Positions 41,309-50,814 of a DNA stretch of 64,000 nucleotides are shown here, one piece after another. Within the stretch, counting starts at the first letter, position 1; each line of letters opens with the position of its first letter. A model generated the notes under the pieces. That model saw only the letters and a program-made list of their open reading frames with translations. It searched no databases and was not told where the DNA came from. The position numbers were made by a program, and so were the translations under genes. Source of the DNA: Plasmodiophora brassicae (lineage: Eukaryota > Endomyxa > Phytomyxea > Plasmodiophorida > Plasmodiophoridae); contig JASFAU010000012.1 of the NCBI GenBank assembly GCA_039704465.1, positions 992,001-1,056,000 on the forward strand. The letters run 5' to 3'.

Positions 41309-42363
41309 TCATGCCACCGGCGCAGATCCCTCGGAGACCTCTACCAGGACGATCGGGGCGTCTTTCAGGCGGACGTCAACGACGACGCATGCCACTTCGA
41401 CACCGTCGACGTCGATCGCCTTGATGGTTGCCGTGTAGGTGCCCCTCGGCGCGTAGCGGGGCATGGTGATGGTTTTCGACAGCGACAGGTGATCGGTCAG
41501 CGGGCAGGACGCGTCCTCGGCGACCTGACACCACCTGTTAGCATGACGCCACAGATGGCACCACCACTCGAACCGGACCAGTGTGCAAATGTCGTCGGTT
41601 TCGTGTAGCACTTCCATATCGGCATAGGTGACTTTCAGCGCGAGTTGGCCGCCGGCCACCGGCTTCAGCAGAGGGGCGTGGACGCTGAAGCGGACATCGC
41701 TCCCCGGGTGAGGCACATCCGGTTCCTGGCGGATGTCGAGGTCGTCCGTGTTGACGTAGGGCGACACGGCCTTGCCGTCGCAGATTCCGAAGGGGATGTC
41801 TTTCGACAGGAACCGCATGTGGTACTCGAACTTGACACAGAATACAACCGTGGACTGCGGGTCGAACAGCTTGACCATGACGTCGTATCGACCTGTCACC
41901 CGGGGTCAGGTCGTCACGTTTGCGACGGCAGAGCAGAGTTGCGAACCGGGTGGCGTGTAGGACGGAATATCGATGGCCTTTGAGACCGTCATCGGCCCTC
42001 CGTTGGCTGGGCACTTGCCGTCAGGGAACAAAGAGCAGACGTGACCGCGTTTCGTGAGAACCGGCGCCCCGTCGAGATGCACGAGTATGTCGTATTCGCC
42101 ATCACGAAGCGGCACGTTCAGGGTCCCCGTCGCTGTGACAGTCAGCGGGTGCCCTCTGCGCGGCGGAAACGGTTTCGCCGACACCTGCAGGTCGGGCACC
42201 AGGTCGGCGCTGCGCGTCGAGCAATACTGGTACGGCACGGTGTCGCCGACGCCTACCGGCAACCCGGTATCAGATTCGAGAAACGGGACAGCGACACGGA
42301 CAGCTTGCCAATGTCCGCGACGGCAACCACGAGGGCGACCACGACGACGACAAGGTGCTGCAT
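41309..42363 (-). CDS. Secreted protein with two tandem ML (MD-2-related lipid-recognition) domains
   Basis: Minus-strand exons 41892-41579 and 41524-41309 are firm. They follow an exon ending at 41947 (intron 41893-41946 removed in the middle of a PPG-RYDV strand). The start is a signal peptide at 42363 (MQHLVVVVVALVVAVA); the first intron is uncertain (a 32-nt one ending near 42262 or a longer one ending near 42233). Domain 1 has YCSTRSADL, PFPPRRGHPLTVT, CSLFPDGKCPANGG and FCVKFEY. Domain 2 repeats the plan (ICDG..., HPGSDVRFSV, CTLVAEDASCPL, VACVVVDV). ML proteins bind sterols or lipids (NPC2, MD-2). Two fused ML domains are uncommon. The second-domain intron is 54 nt and in frame. Confidence 0.82.
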
Positions 42364-42941
42364 CGAACTCCTCCCCGAAAGCGGCACGACAAAATCGGCA
42401 AGTGACGAGGGCAGCCGAAAGGGCGAACCGGCACTTGACCGTACGGCACTTGTCAGTTGTCACGTCCGGCGCACCTCCGATTTCGGTGCAAAAAAAAACA
42501 CGTGCACCACTGGCGTCACCGGCCAACGCGGGACAGCCGACGGGGTGTCACACCATCGCTCCTGGGAACGCCCCGCAAAACTGCTGTCCACAGTGCCGGT
42601 CTGGGCTTGCATCTCCACGGTGCAGCGAGTATGGCGTACCTATGTCGGCTCAATTAAGCAGGTTGCCGGTTTGCCCGTGTTCTGGACTGGTCCGCCCGAC
42701 ACAGATGTCAGAACATAGCCGCTCTGGGGCCGGCCGTCCCCCATTGCGCACGATGCAGTAGTTCCCTACTGTGTATCGTCGGCGCCTTTGCTGTAGGTGG
42801 CACGGTCAGGTACCGCCGGGCAGTGGAACGTCCCCGCCAGGTTGTGGCCCACGGAGACGCGCGCACGCGCGCAGTGCGCCGGCGGGGTCCGGGTTTGTTT
42901 GTTCGGCCGAGTCTCAGTCTGGTTGGTGGCCGCCGGACGCA
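42364..42941. other. Divergent promoter region ML protein/PBP1
   Basis: 578 nt between divergent starts. Includes an A8 run near 42490. No exon or motif recognised. Confidence 0.5.
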
Positions 42942-44144
42942 ATGAGCTACGCGTCGCGCGTCCGCGGCGCCGACTCGGCGCCGTCGTCGGCGTCCCGGGT
43001 GCTGGGCGGGCTGGCGGGGCAGGTCGCCACGGTCGAGTTGGACAATGGGCGCCAGTACCAGGGCGTCCTGCTCGACAAGTCGACGCCGGCGACGTACGTC
43101 CTCGGCCAGGTCCAGCTCGTGTCGGCGTCCAACGGCGGCGCGCGCAACACGAACCCGTTCGAGAAGGAACGTTCATTCGATGCCGCGCATGTCGCCTGCG
43201 TGATTGTTCAGCGTGACCTGCGAGAGCGCGAGGAGACGACGACGTTCAGGACGGACACGGAGATCAGCGCGAGCACGGCTGGATCAGGTGCCAGGCAGTT
43301 GCAGAAGTGGACGGACGGCGACGCGCACGAAGGCACCGACGTTTGCCTCGACGCCGAGGCGAAGCAGCGTCCTGATAGCCGGGGGTGGAACCAGTTCGAG
43401 GTCAACAGGCAGCTCTTCGGGTACGAGAGCTCGTACGTCGAAGAGCATTACACGACGAAGGTCGACCGGAACTCACAGTTCTACAAGCGTCACGAAGAGC
43501 GTGCTCAACGCGTCGCTAAGGAGATCATGTCGCAGTCGGCCGGCAACAATGCGCACGTGGCCGAGGAACGTGGCCATACCGTCGGCGGCGACGCGGACGA
43601 GGAAGCACGGTTCAGCACGGTTCTCGGTGGCGATGATCGCCCGAACGTGTATCGGCCGCCTGCGGCCCGTTCGAAGCCGCCGGCCCTGTCGAAGTCGCCG
43701 CCACGTTCAAAGTCGCCTGCGCGTTCGAAGTCACCGCCGGCGAATGAAGCGACAACGCCGGCGACGGATGACACCGCCTCGACGGCCAAGCCGAAGTTGA
43801 ACGCGAACGCGAAGACGTTCACGATGAGTGCTGCGGCGAAGGAGTTTGTCCCGAGCGGTGCTGGTATGCCGCCGATGCCGGTCAACATGTCCGGCGCGCC
43901 ATATGGCCCGCCGCAAATGGCATACGCCCCGATGGTGCCCCCGTACCCGATGCCCGCGTTCTACGGCCCGATGCCCGTCCCGTACGGGCAGCCGCCGCCC
44001 GTGTTCTACCCAGTGCCCGACTTCGGCCGCGGCGCTGGATATCCGTACCCACCGCCGTACCGCCAAGGACCACATGCACCGCGCTCCGGCCCGCCCAGGC
44101 GCCATGCTGCCCCACCGCCACCTGCCAACCGCCCGCCTCCATAA
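42942..44144 (+). CDS. PBP1: Ataxin-2/PBP1 (LsmAD, PAM2)
   Basis: Intronless, 400 aa. An N-terminal Lsm fold (residues about 15-90: GQVATVELDNGRQYQGVLL...) is followed by the LsmAD domain (about 140-200: WNQFEVNRQLFGYESSYVEEHYT, then NSQFYKRHEERAQRVAKEI), which is specific to this family. A Lys/Ser/Pro linker with repeated SKSP units leads to a PAM2 motif (AKTFTMSAAAKEFVPSG), the docking site for the MLLE domain of poly(A)-binding protein. The C-terminus is Pro/Tyr/Met-rich, as in other ataxin-2 proteins. Role: poly(A) tail control, stress granules, mRNA stability. Confidence 0.95.
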   Translation: MSYASRVRGADSAPSSASRVLGGLAGQVATVELDNGRQYQGVLLDKSTPATYVLGQVQLVSASNGGARNTNPFEKERSFDAAHVACVIVQRDLREREETTTFRTDTEISASTAGSGARQLQKWTDGDAHEGTDVCLDAEAKQRPDSRGWNQFEVNRQLFGYESSYVEEHYTTKVDRNSQFYKRHEERAQRVAKEIMSQSAGNNAHVAEERGHTVGGDADEEARFSTVLGGDDRPNVYRPPAARSKPPALSKSPPRSKSPARSKSPPANEATTPATDDTASTAKPKLNANAKTFTMSAAAKEFVPSGAGMPPMPVNMSGAPYGPPQMAYAPMVPPYPMPAFYGPMPVPYGQPPPVFYPVPDFGRGAGYPYPPPYRQGPHAPRSGPPRRHAAPPPPANRPPP

Positions 44145-44353
44145 ACCCTGCCCCATTGTTTTATGGCCGGAAGATGTTCGATGTGTCGCCGCCCGCAGTT
44201 CCCATCCGAAACAGGACGTACCGTTACGCACAGCAGAGTGACTGCCGCCAAGTCCCGAACTGTCCAAAATGACACCCGCTGTTGGTGACGACTGTCCTGA
44301 ACCAAATTGTCGTTTTTCGATCAGGGGCTCGGCTGAGGGGGGCGCGCGCCACG

Positions 44354-45234
44354 ATGCGAGTCCTGGTGGGCGTGAAGCGGGTCGTGGACTTCGCCGTCAA
44401 GGTGCGCATTGGTGCCGACAAGATGGGCGTGGACCTGGCGAACGTGAAGATGTCGATGAACCCGTTCTGCGAGATCGCCGTCGAGGAGGCCGTCCGCCTG
44501 AAGGAGGCGAAGATCGCCAGCGATGTCGTTGCCGTGTCGATCGGCCCGAAGCAGTGCCAGGAGACGCTGCGGACGGCGCTGGCCATGGGCGCCGATCGCG
44601 CCATTCACATTCTGTCCGATTTGCGCACCGATCGCGACCTGCAGCCGCTTGCCGTTGCAAAGCTGCTCGCAAACGTCGTCGGCAAGGAGAAAGCCGACCT
44701 CGTCATCCTCGGGAAGCAAAGCATCGACGACGACTGCAACCAGACTGGGCAGATGCTTGCCGGTCTGCTGTCGTGGCCGCAAGCCACGTTCGCATCGAAA
44801 CTGACGATCGCCGATGACAAGAAGGTGGGGTAATTCGGTGTCGCTGGGCCTTGCGGTCACTCAAGGTCTGTGTCGCAGAACGCCACCGTCGTCCGGGAGA
44901 TCGATGGCGGTCTCCAGACGATATCATGCGTCCTTCCCGCCGTGGTCACATGTGATCTGCGCCTGAATGAACCTCGATATTCGTCGGTGCATGTGTTTGT
45001 AGCCACGCTGGACGACATGCTTATTCGTGTGCTGAGGGCAGGTCGCTGCCGAACATCATGAAGGCACGGAAGAAGCCGCTGGAGACATTGGCGGCGTCTG
45101 ACCTGGGTGTGGACCTGGAGCCGCGCCTGGAAACCGTGTCGGTTGCGCCACCGCCCGAACGAAAGGCCGGCGTGATCGTAGAGTCTGTTGATGAGCTCGT
45201 GGCCAAACTGAAGGCCGTCGGTGCCGTGCCATGA
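44354..45234 (+). CDS. ETFB: Electron transfer flavoprotein subunit beta
   Basis: Exons 44354-44824, 44879-44982 and 45042-45234 (255 aa, identical to the family length). Hallmarks: [64 protein letters not shown] (AMP site), the recognition-loop region [29 protein letters not shown] and [13 protein letters not shown]. With ETFA and ETF-QO it passes electrons from acyl-CoA and amino-acid dehydrogenases to the quinone pool in mitochondria. As in other eukaryotes, the beta subunit has little or no cleavable presequence. Introns are 54 and 59 nt. Confidence 0.96.
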
Positions 45235-45306
45235 CACATTGTAACTCACTACACTGTTAAACGGTCCGCTGAATGATCTCCTTAGGCATAGAGATGTACG
45301 CGCGTT

Positions 45307-46578
45307 TTATGTCTGAGTCAGGCCCTTGAGGAAGTCGGCAATCGAGATGCTTTTGCCAATATCAATCGGACCGGATGCCGACGACGTTTCCTCGCCACCC
45401 GACGATGATGCGGCTATCTCCTCCTCGCCGCTCTCGCTCATCTTCTCCTTCGACGCCTCGTCCACGACCGGCGTTATTGACACGTTCGTGATCGTCGCCG
45501 TCAGAGCAGGCATTGTGGTTGCCGTCGGTGGCGCCGACGTTACATTCGGTGCCACTGACGTCGCGTTGTGTGGCACCGAAAGTTTCGTCTCGAGGTCTTC
45601 GACCGGGCCTTGTTGGACCGAGTACCACATTGGCATCGCAGCCAGCCTTTGTTCCTGCTCCCGGGCGGCCTTCTCCTCAGGGGACAGCGTCGGCGGTGGC
45701 CGCCACGTGACCGGCCTGCCCGTGCACGAGCAACCCGGAAGCTCCATCGTGTGCTCGTCGACGTGGAACTGGTCGAAATCGCCGTTGGGATCGGCGAACG
45801 TTCCGAACCAGATGTACGCGTACTTGTGGCCAACGGCAGCGCCAATGGCGCGCCATTTGAAGTCTGTCCAGGTGTCCTCCTGCAGAATGAAGCTGCGGTG
45901 CTCGGCGTTCTCGACGAACATGTCCAGCGCGCGAACCGCCGAGAACTGCCCGCCTGTCCATTCGTACGCCAGCTCGTAGGCGGCCACGTTGTAGATGTTC
46001 CACTTCAGCGCGGTCGTCACCTGAAGCGCCTTCCGGTGCATGCAGTCGGGCTACGACCAACCGACCACGTCAGTCGCACGACGAATGCGTTCGCCAGCAC
46101 GATATGGGCACTCACGTTCGAATGATCGCCCGGGTAACAGCACGATGCCCAGGAGTGCAAGCCGCATTGCAGGTTGATCGCCTTCTTCGAGGCGGTTACG
46201 TCGCGCATGTGGGCGCAGGCGGTGGACATGAGCGAACGGGAGATGTTGATGGATGGGAGCCCGTGCGAGATACGGTAGTTGTTGATGCCGCGAATCATCG
46301 CGTACGAATCGGAAAGAGCCCTATAGAGGAAGCGCTCAGGCCACGACGGTTATCGGGCGGGTGTCACAACGGACCACCTACACTGGACACATCTCTTCTG
46401 GTGCGTCGTCCTCGAAATCATCCAGCTGCTCGTCGTCCTGCGGTTCGGCGGTTAGCGCGTTCTCGGAGACACGCGGCGCTGGCCGCTCCAGCTTCCTCGA
46501 TTGGAATAGCGGCGTCTGGGCGAATGCCCCCAGGAGCACCAGGGACAGCACGACTGCGAGGTGAATGGCCCTCGACAT
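45307..46578 (-). CDS. Secreted CAP/SCP (PR-1-like) domain protein
   Basis: Exons 46578-46391, 46320-46116 and 46050-45307 (378 aa). A signal peptide (ends near FAQ) is followed by an acidic propeptide-like segment. The CAP domain begins INNYRISHGLPSI with LMSTACAHMRD and continues with GLHSWASCCYPGDHSNPDCMHRKA, YELAYEW, ENAEHRSFIL, AIGAAVGHKYAYIWFGTF. The tail is Ser/Thr/Glu-rich with several N-T/S sites and ends in a short hydrophobic IADFLKGL helix. CAP proteins bind sterols/lipids or act in host and wall interactions. The exon 1 donor (AT|GTGTCC) is chosen by frame. Introns are 70 and 65 nt. Confidence 0.85.
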
Positions 46579-46830
46579 TGGGTTTGCGATGCGCTAACTG
46601 AATAGGATAGTGGTGACCGTTCGTCGACTCGTGTGTCTGCCCTGCTCGTGTTGCGTCACTGCCCTCGGAGGCCAACTAGCGTTGACTCAACCGGGAGTAC
46701 CAATCAGACACTAAGGTACCTCATCCAGACTCATGCGGGCCTGGCCTGTCTTCCACGGCGTGACCCGCGTCCCGACGGCCGACGGGGCACTGCGTAACGC
46801 AGGGGTAACGTAATAAGCGCGCGCGCGCAG

Positions 46831-49272
46831 ATGCTGCCGCGTGCGCGATGTGCCGCCTTGCTGACTACCAGGCGGGTATTCCTGCCCAGGTGCGGACAGA
46901 ATGGGATGGCGCTGGCGACGAGGCCGAAGGTGGGCGTGGTTGACGGGAAGACGCGACCGGGCAGTAGGCCGTCGGCAACGCACTACTTCGACGAGTTCAT
47001 GCGGGCGCCGTCGATCGAGAACGCGTGCCGCGTGATGAAGCACGAGGGCGATGCGGACGCCGTCTGGATCGTGTTTGAGCACGTCGTCAAATCGAATCGT
47101 CTGCAGCCCGATGACACGTTCTTCAAGGCGATGATGAAGTTCTGCCAGGAGCTGTTGCCGTACTGGGCGCCCAAAGTCCTGGACATTGCCATGGCCCGTG
47201 GCATCCCCAGCAAAGTATTGTTCAGAACGTTCGTCAGTGCTTGCTCGAAGACGTACCCGCCTCTTCTGGTCCAGCTTCTGGACCGCTACAAGAAGTACGG
47301 CCCGCACGACTATGGCACGATCTGTCACGTCGCCCAGGTCTGCATAGCGGCCGAAGACCGCATCGCCGCTCTGCATATCATATCGGATGCACTTCGACGG
47401 AAAGCGGATGCCAGTGAGGACGCCTTGTTCCTGTTTGCTGGTTGCTGTGCGGACGCGGAATCGCCGTCTGGAGCTGACATCGCCGAACGAATCCTCCACC
47501 GTATTCGTTTGAAGCGCGTTACGCCCCCACGGAACCGTCTGATCTTTGGCAACCTCATCGAGGCGCTTCTAGGCCAGGGGCGGTTCCAGTCGGCAGTCAG
47601 CGCTCTGTCGTTAATGGACGACATTGGCCTGCCGCCGAGCGAGCAAATCTTCTCGAGCGTCGTCTCTGCTCTCGCCATTGCCGATCGCATTGATCAGGCG
47701 ATGTCTGTGTTTCAGAATATGGTCCGGCGAGACTTGAGCGTCAGCTATCACGTTCTCAGTGATCTGATCGCGGCATGCGGTCGCCGCTCCAATGCGCTGG
47801 CCATCAAGACGCTGCACGAGTACGCCATTGGCAGCGGCATGCTGGACAACGACAGCGTTGTATGCGCGTTCGTTACTGCCTACGATCAGGTGAACGACAT
47901 CGACGCTGCCGAAGAGGTTTTCCGCGGCCGCTACGATGCTGTCCTGTTTCTCGACCCACAGGCCGCCTCTGCAATGATCCGGGCGTATGGGCGGCACGGC
48001 CAGCTTGACAAGGCGTTGGAGTTGTTCGAACGTGCGCGGTTGCCTCCCGGAACGCGGGTCGATGCTGCGATCTACAACAGCACCATTGTAGCGCTTGCCA
48101 AGGCTGGCCAGGACGCCCGGGCGTACTCTTTGTTCCAGACAATGCTCGAGCAGATTGATGACGCTCCTGACGCAGGCGTGGTTGCTGCCCTGGTTACCGC
48201 CCTTGGCAGCCGATACCAACTGGCGGCCGTCCAGGCATTGCACCGATATGCTGGGGAGCGGCAGTTGACCAATGAGGACGTGCGCGTGTCCCTCATCGAA
48301 GCGTACGCTCGGTGCGGTGTGATTGGCGCCGCTGAGCAATTGTTCTTCGAGGACCCGGCTCCCAGCGTCGAGGCATTCGCCGCGATCATATCGGCTTACG
48401 GGTCGCATGGCATGTTGTCGAACGCTCTTGCGATGTACGAACAGTTCAAGGCGACGGGGATGGTGGTGCATCCTGACCAGGGCATGCTTGTGGCACTGCT
48501 GACTGCCAGCAGTCTTGCTGGGGATTTGGACCGCTTCAACGCGTTGTCCAGCGAGTTCGAGCACCGGTGGGGCATCCGCCTGGGGCGTGATTCCCGTGTC
48601 ATTGTCAATTGCCTGATCGTTCTTTACGGGCGACTTGGCATGTTAGATGACGCGGAACAGCTTGCGTTATCGTCCACGAACGTGGACATTGACTCCTTAC
48701 TCACCATCCTCAGTGCATGTCGCAAGCATGGCGACGTGAGGAGAGCAGAGCGTATCTTCGACCGCATCCTCAGTGGCGATCTGTCGTCAGCGTCCAGTCG
48801 TCGTCTTCAATCTGCTGCGTGCCATTTGATGTCCAGCGTGTACGAGCACGCTGGTCGGATGTCAGACTGCGTTCGAGTTCGCGACGAGATGGCGGCCAGG
48901 GGCATACCAGACCGGACGAGTCGAACCCTGCTGTTGGCGCCGAGCGAAACGCTGGAGTTTCAGTCTGACGATGACAGGTATCGGACGGACTGTAACCTAC
49001 GAAATCAGCGTTGGCGTCTTGTGCAAGACCTTGACCATGACCCGGGGGACCCGGACTGGCTTCGCAGCGAGCTGGTCGCATTCGCCTATGCTGTGAACGT
49101 TCTGGCTCCATACGACGCTATACGGTTGGTAACATCCGCGGTCATGCCCCCAGGCGCCCACGATGCCGTCAAACGTGCAGCCGTCGTGTACAGGCGCGAT
49201 GTCTACGTTCGCGACCCGCATCGTCAACACTGTTTCCGCGAGGGCCGGTGCTCATGTGGCGATTATTGGTGA
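46831..49272 (+). CDS. Pentatricopeptide-repeat protein with C-terminal DYW domain
   Basis: Intronless, 813 aa. The basic, acid-poor N-terminus (MLPRARCAALLTTRRV) suggests mitochondrial import. From about residue 85 to 665 there are many PPR motifs of the classical V-T-Y/A-L-I type, some with recognisable code positions (YNSTIVALAKAGQDARAYSLF, IISAYGSHGMLSNALAMYEQF). The end is a DYW-type domain finishing CFREGRCSCGDYW, the diagnostic tripeptide of RNA-editing C-to-U factors. The deaminase signature is altered: the HxE position reads RSE, and the CxxCH position reads PPGAH. The second zinc site (H...CSC) is kept. DYW proteins are chiefly from land plants, with scattered non-plant cases. Confidence 0.93.
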   Translation: MLPRARCAALLTTRRVFLPRCGQNGMALATRPKVGVVDGKTRPGSRPSATHYFDEFMRAPSIENACRVMKHEGDADAVWIVFEHVVKSNRLQPDDTFFKAMMKFCQELLPYWAPKVLDIAMARGIPSKVLFRTFVSACSKTYPPLLVQLLDRYKKYGPHDYGTICHVAQVCIAAEDRIAALHIISDALRRKADASEDALFLFAGCCADAESPSGADIAERILHRIRLKRVTPPRNRLIFGNLIEALLGQGRFQSAVSALSLMDDIGLPPSEQIFSSVVSALAIADRIDQAMSVFQNMVRRDLSVSYHVLSDLIAACGRRSNALAIKTLHEYAIGSGMLDNDSVVCAFVTAYDQVNDIDAAEEVFRGRYDAVLFLDPQAASAMIRAYGRHGQLDKALELFERARLPPGTRVDAAIYNSTIVALAKAGQDARAYSLFQTMLEQIDDAPDAGVVAALVTALGSRYQLAAVQALHRYAGERQLTNEDVRVSLIEAYARCGVIGAAEQLFFEDPAPSVEAFAAIISAYGSHGMLSNALAMYEQFKATGMVVHPDQGMLVALLTASSLAGDLDRFNALSSEFEHRWGIRLGRDSRVIVNCLIVLYGRLGMLDDAEQLALSSTNVDIDSLLTILSACRKHGDVRRAERIFDRILSGDLSSASSRRLQSAACHLMSSVYEHAGRMSDCVRVRDEMAARGIPDRTSRTLLLAPSETLEFQSDDDRYRTDCNLRNQRWRLVQDLDHDPGDPDWLRSELVAFAYAVNVLAPYDAIRLVTSAVMPPGAHDAVKRAAVVYRRDVYVRDPHRQHCFREGRCSCGDYW

Positions 49273-49309
49273 GAACCCCTTGTTATCATGCCCGGCAGGT
49301 TTCGACTCC

Positions 49310-49579
49310 GTCCTGCGACATCGCGGGAATGACGTCTCTTCGCGACGCCTTCGTGTCGCACGACCGTCGTGCATTTTGTCAGGAATCCTCTCACTGAATA
49401 AAGAGGGTGGCCTGAGCAGCATTTAGAGGAAGGGTCGTTTAGTTCAATTTAGTTTACTCGTTGTTTCGCGCTTCTTCACGCAGGCGCCTTCGTCTCGGGT
49501 CCGACGACCGAAAGTTCAGCCAGCAGAACGCCGACATCCTCCGGCTTGGCAGTGTCGGCCCGTCACCTTTGCGCTGGGC
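49310..49579. other. Intergenic, PPR 3' side
   Basis: No gene recognised between the PPR stop and the ankyrin relic; AATAAA-like sequence is present at 49396-49401 (AATAAAG), which may be the PPR polyadenylation signal. Confidence 0.4.
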
Positions 49580-50700
49580 TCATCGCGCCTGGACGATTTC
49601 AGAACTGGACGAGGTTCGCTTGGACTTGTCGAGAGCACGTTTGTTGATCTTCTGTGCCATACCGTCTATGCCGGGATCCCGGCATTGACGGTATGGCAAA
49701 GAAGATGCAGAGATGCAGAGGCATCCCCACGTGGATGATGGGGACGCCGGCTCTGCATGCTGGGCCCCCTTGCGCGAGTCCTTCTCGGTATGGCAATGGG
49801 CCCTGGGCCCGCGCATCAGTAAACTGAAGCACTCGCACGTTACATCAAACATAGCTGCTTCCTTGTTATAGGGCGTTCTGCGGCAGTTGTTCGTCAAATT
49901 GATATTGATCCCTTCGACGTCCAGTAACAAAACCTTGCAGTGGAATACAGGCAGTTGTTGACAATGCTGGCGTTACCATGGGGCGCGTCAATTGAGTGTC
50001 TGTTGGGCAGCACGTGACGTTCTCCAGATCGAATTAATCGCTCGGCTGGTTCCATCATGTCGGACAGCCTCGCCTATGGCGGTGCGGACACCCGGTGTTG
50101 ATCCAAGTCATGGTTGACACGAAGCAGTGGGTGAGACGGGAACCCCAAGGGTACCTTCGCTCGAGTGCCTGGTCAGGTGCTCGAAATTCGGCGTCAACTC
50201 GTTTCGACCGGATCCTTAGGGACTACTCCATATATATGGGTGTCGATCCTGCTCGGCGTCCACCTGTTCTTGAGGGCCGAAGAAATCGTCGACATCAAGG
50301 TGGACGCCGTGCAGGATCGACAGCCATGTGGAATAGTCCCGTCGAACGAGTCGACGCCGAAGTTTCGAGCGCCTGATCAGGCAGTAGAACTAGAAGACTT
50401 GCCCTACCGGAGCACACCAAACGCGTCTAGGTAGGTACAGACACCGTACGGACACCGTGAACAGACGCATGGAGCATATATGGAGCGTGCCCTAATTGTA
50501 GAGCCTCCGACCTGTACCCCTGGGTCTCCCGTCTGTCCCGCACGTGCCAAGCAATTTTCTTCTGTTGATCGTTGTTCTTGGAGATACGGTTCAGGCGTGT
50601 AACGGCGGCATCGATATCCAAGTCGACATCAGAAATCGTACCTGTCGCGATGTGAATCGCAACGCAAACGGCTCACTGCCTGCAGATGGGCTGATTCAAT
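49580..50700 (-). pseudogene. Decayed ankyrin gene, relative of 34116-35073
   Basis: Two recognisable pieces on the minus strand. At about 50530-50690 the sequence TTTGCGTT...CGCGACAG|GTACGATTT parallels the intron 1/exon 2 boundary of the ankyrin gene at 34940, followed by DIDAAVTRLNRISK, homologous to its N-terminal helix. At 49880-49930 an ankyrin unit LLLDVEGININLTNNCRRTPY is visible, then the frame degenerates. Stops separate the two pieces, no leader exon is found, and the middle contains a palindrome. Confidence 0.6.
49656..49697. repeat. 42-bp near-perfect palindrome
   Basis: GCCATACCGTC...TGCCGGGATCCCGGCA...GACGGTATGGC with a single mismatched pair. Weaker symmetry extends outward for about 10 bp (GATCTTCT / AGAAGATG). 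Located inside the ankyrin relic. Confidence 0.85.
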
Positions 50701-50814
50701 CCCATTCGTACAGGCCGCCATCTTGTCAAACGACGTCACTGTAGCATGCAGCGAATCGTATGCATTCGCATCTCGAAAGTCGTTATTTAGGTGAACGCTC
50801 GAGGCGGCCGTGAC

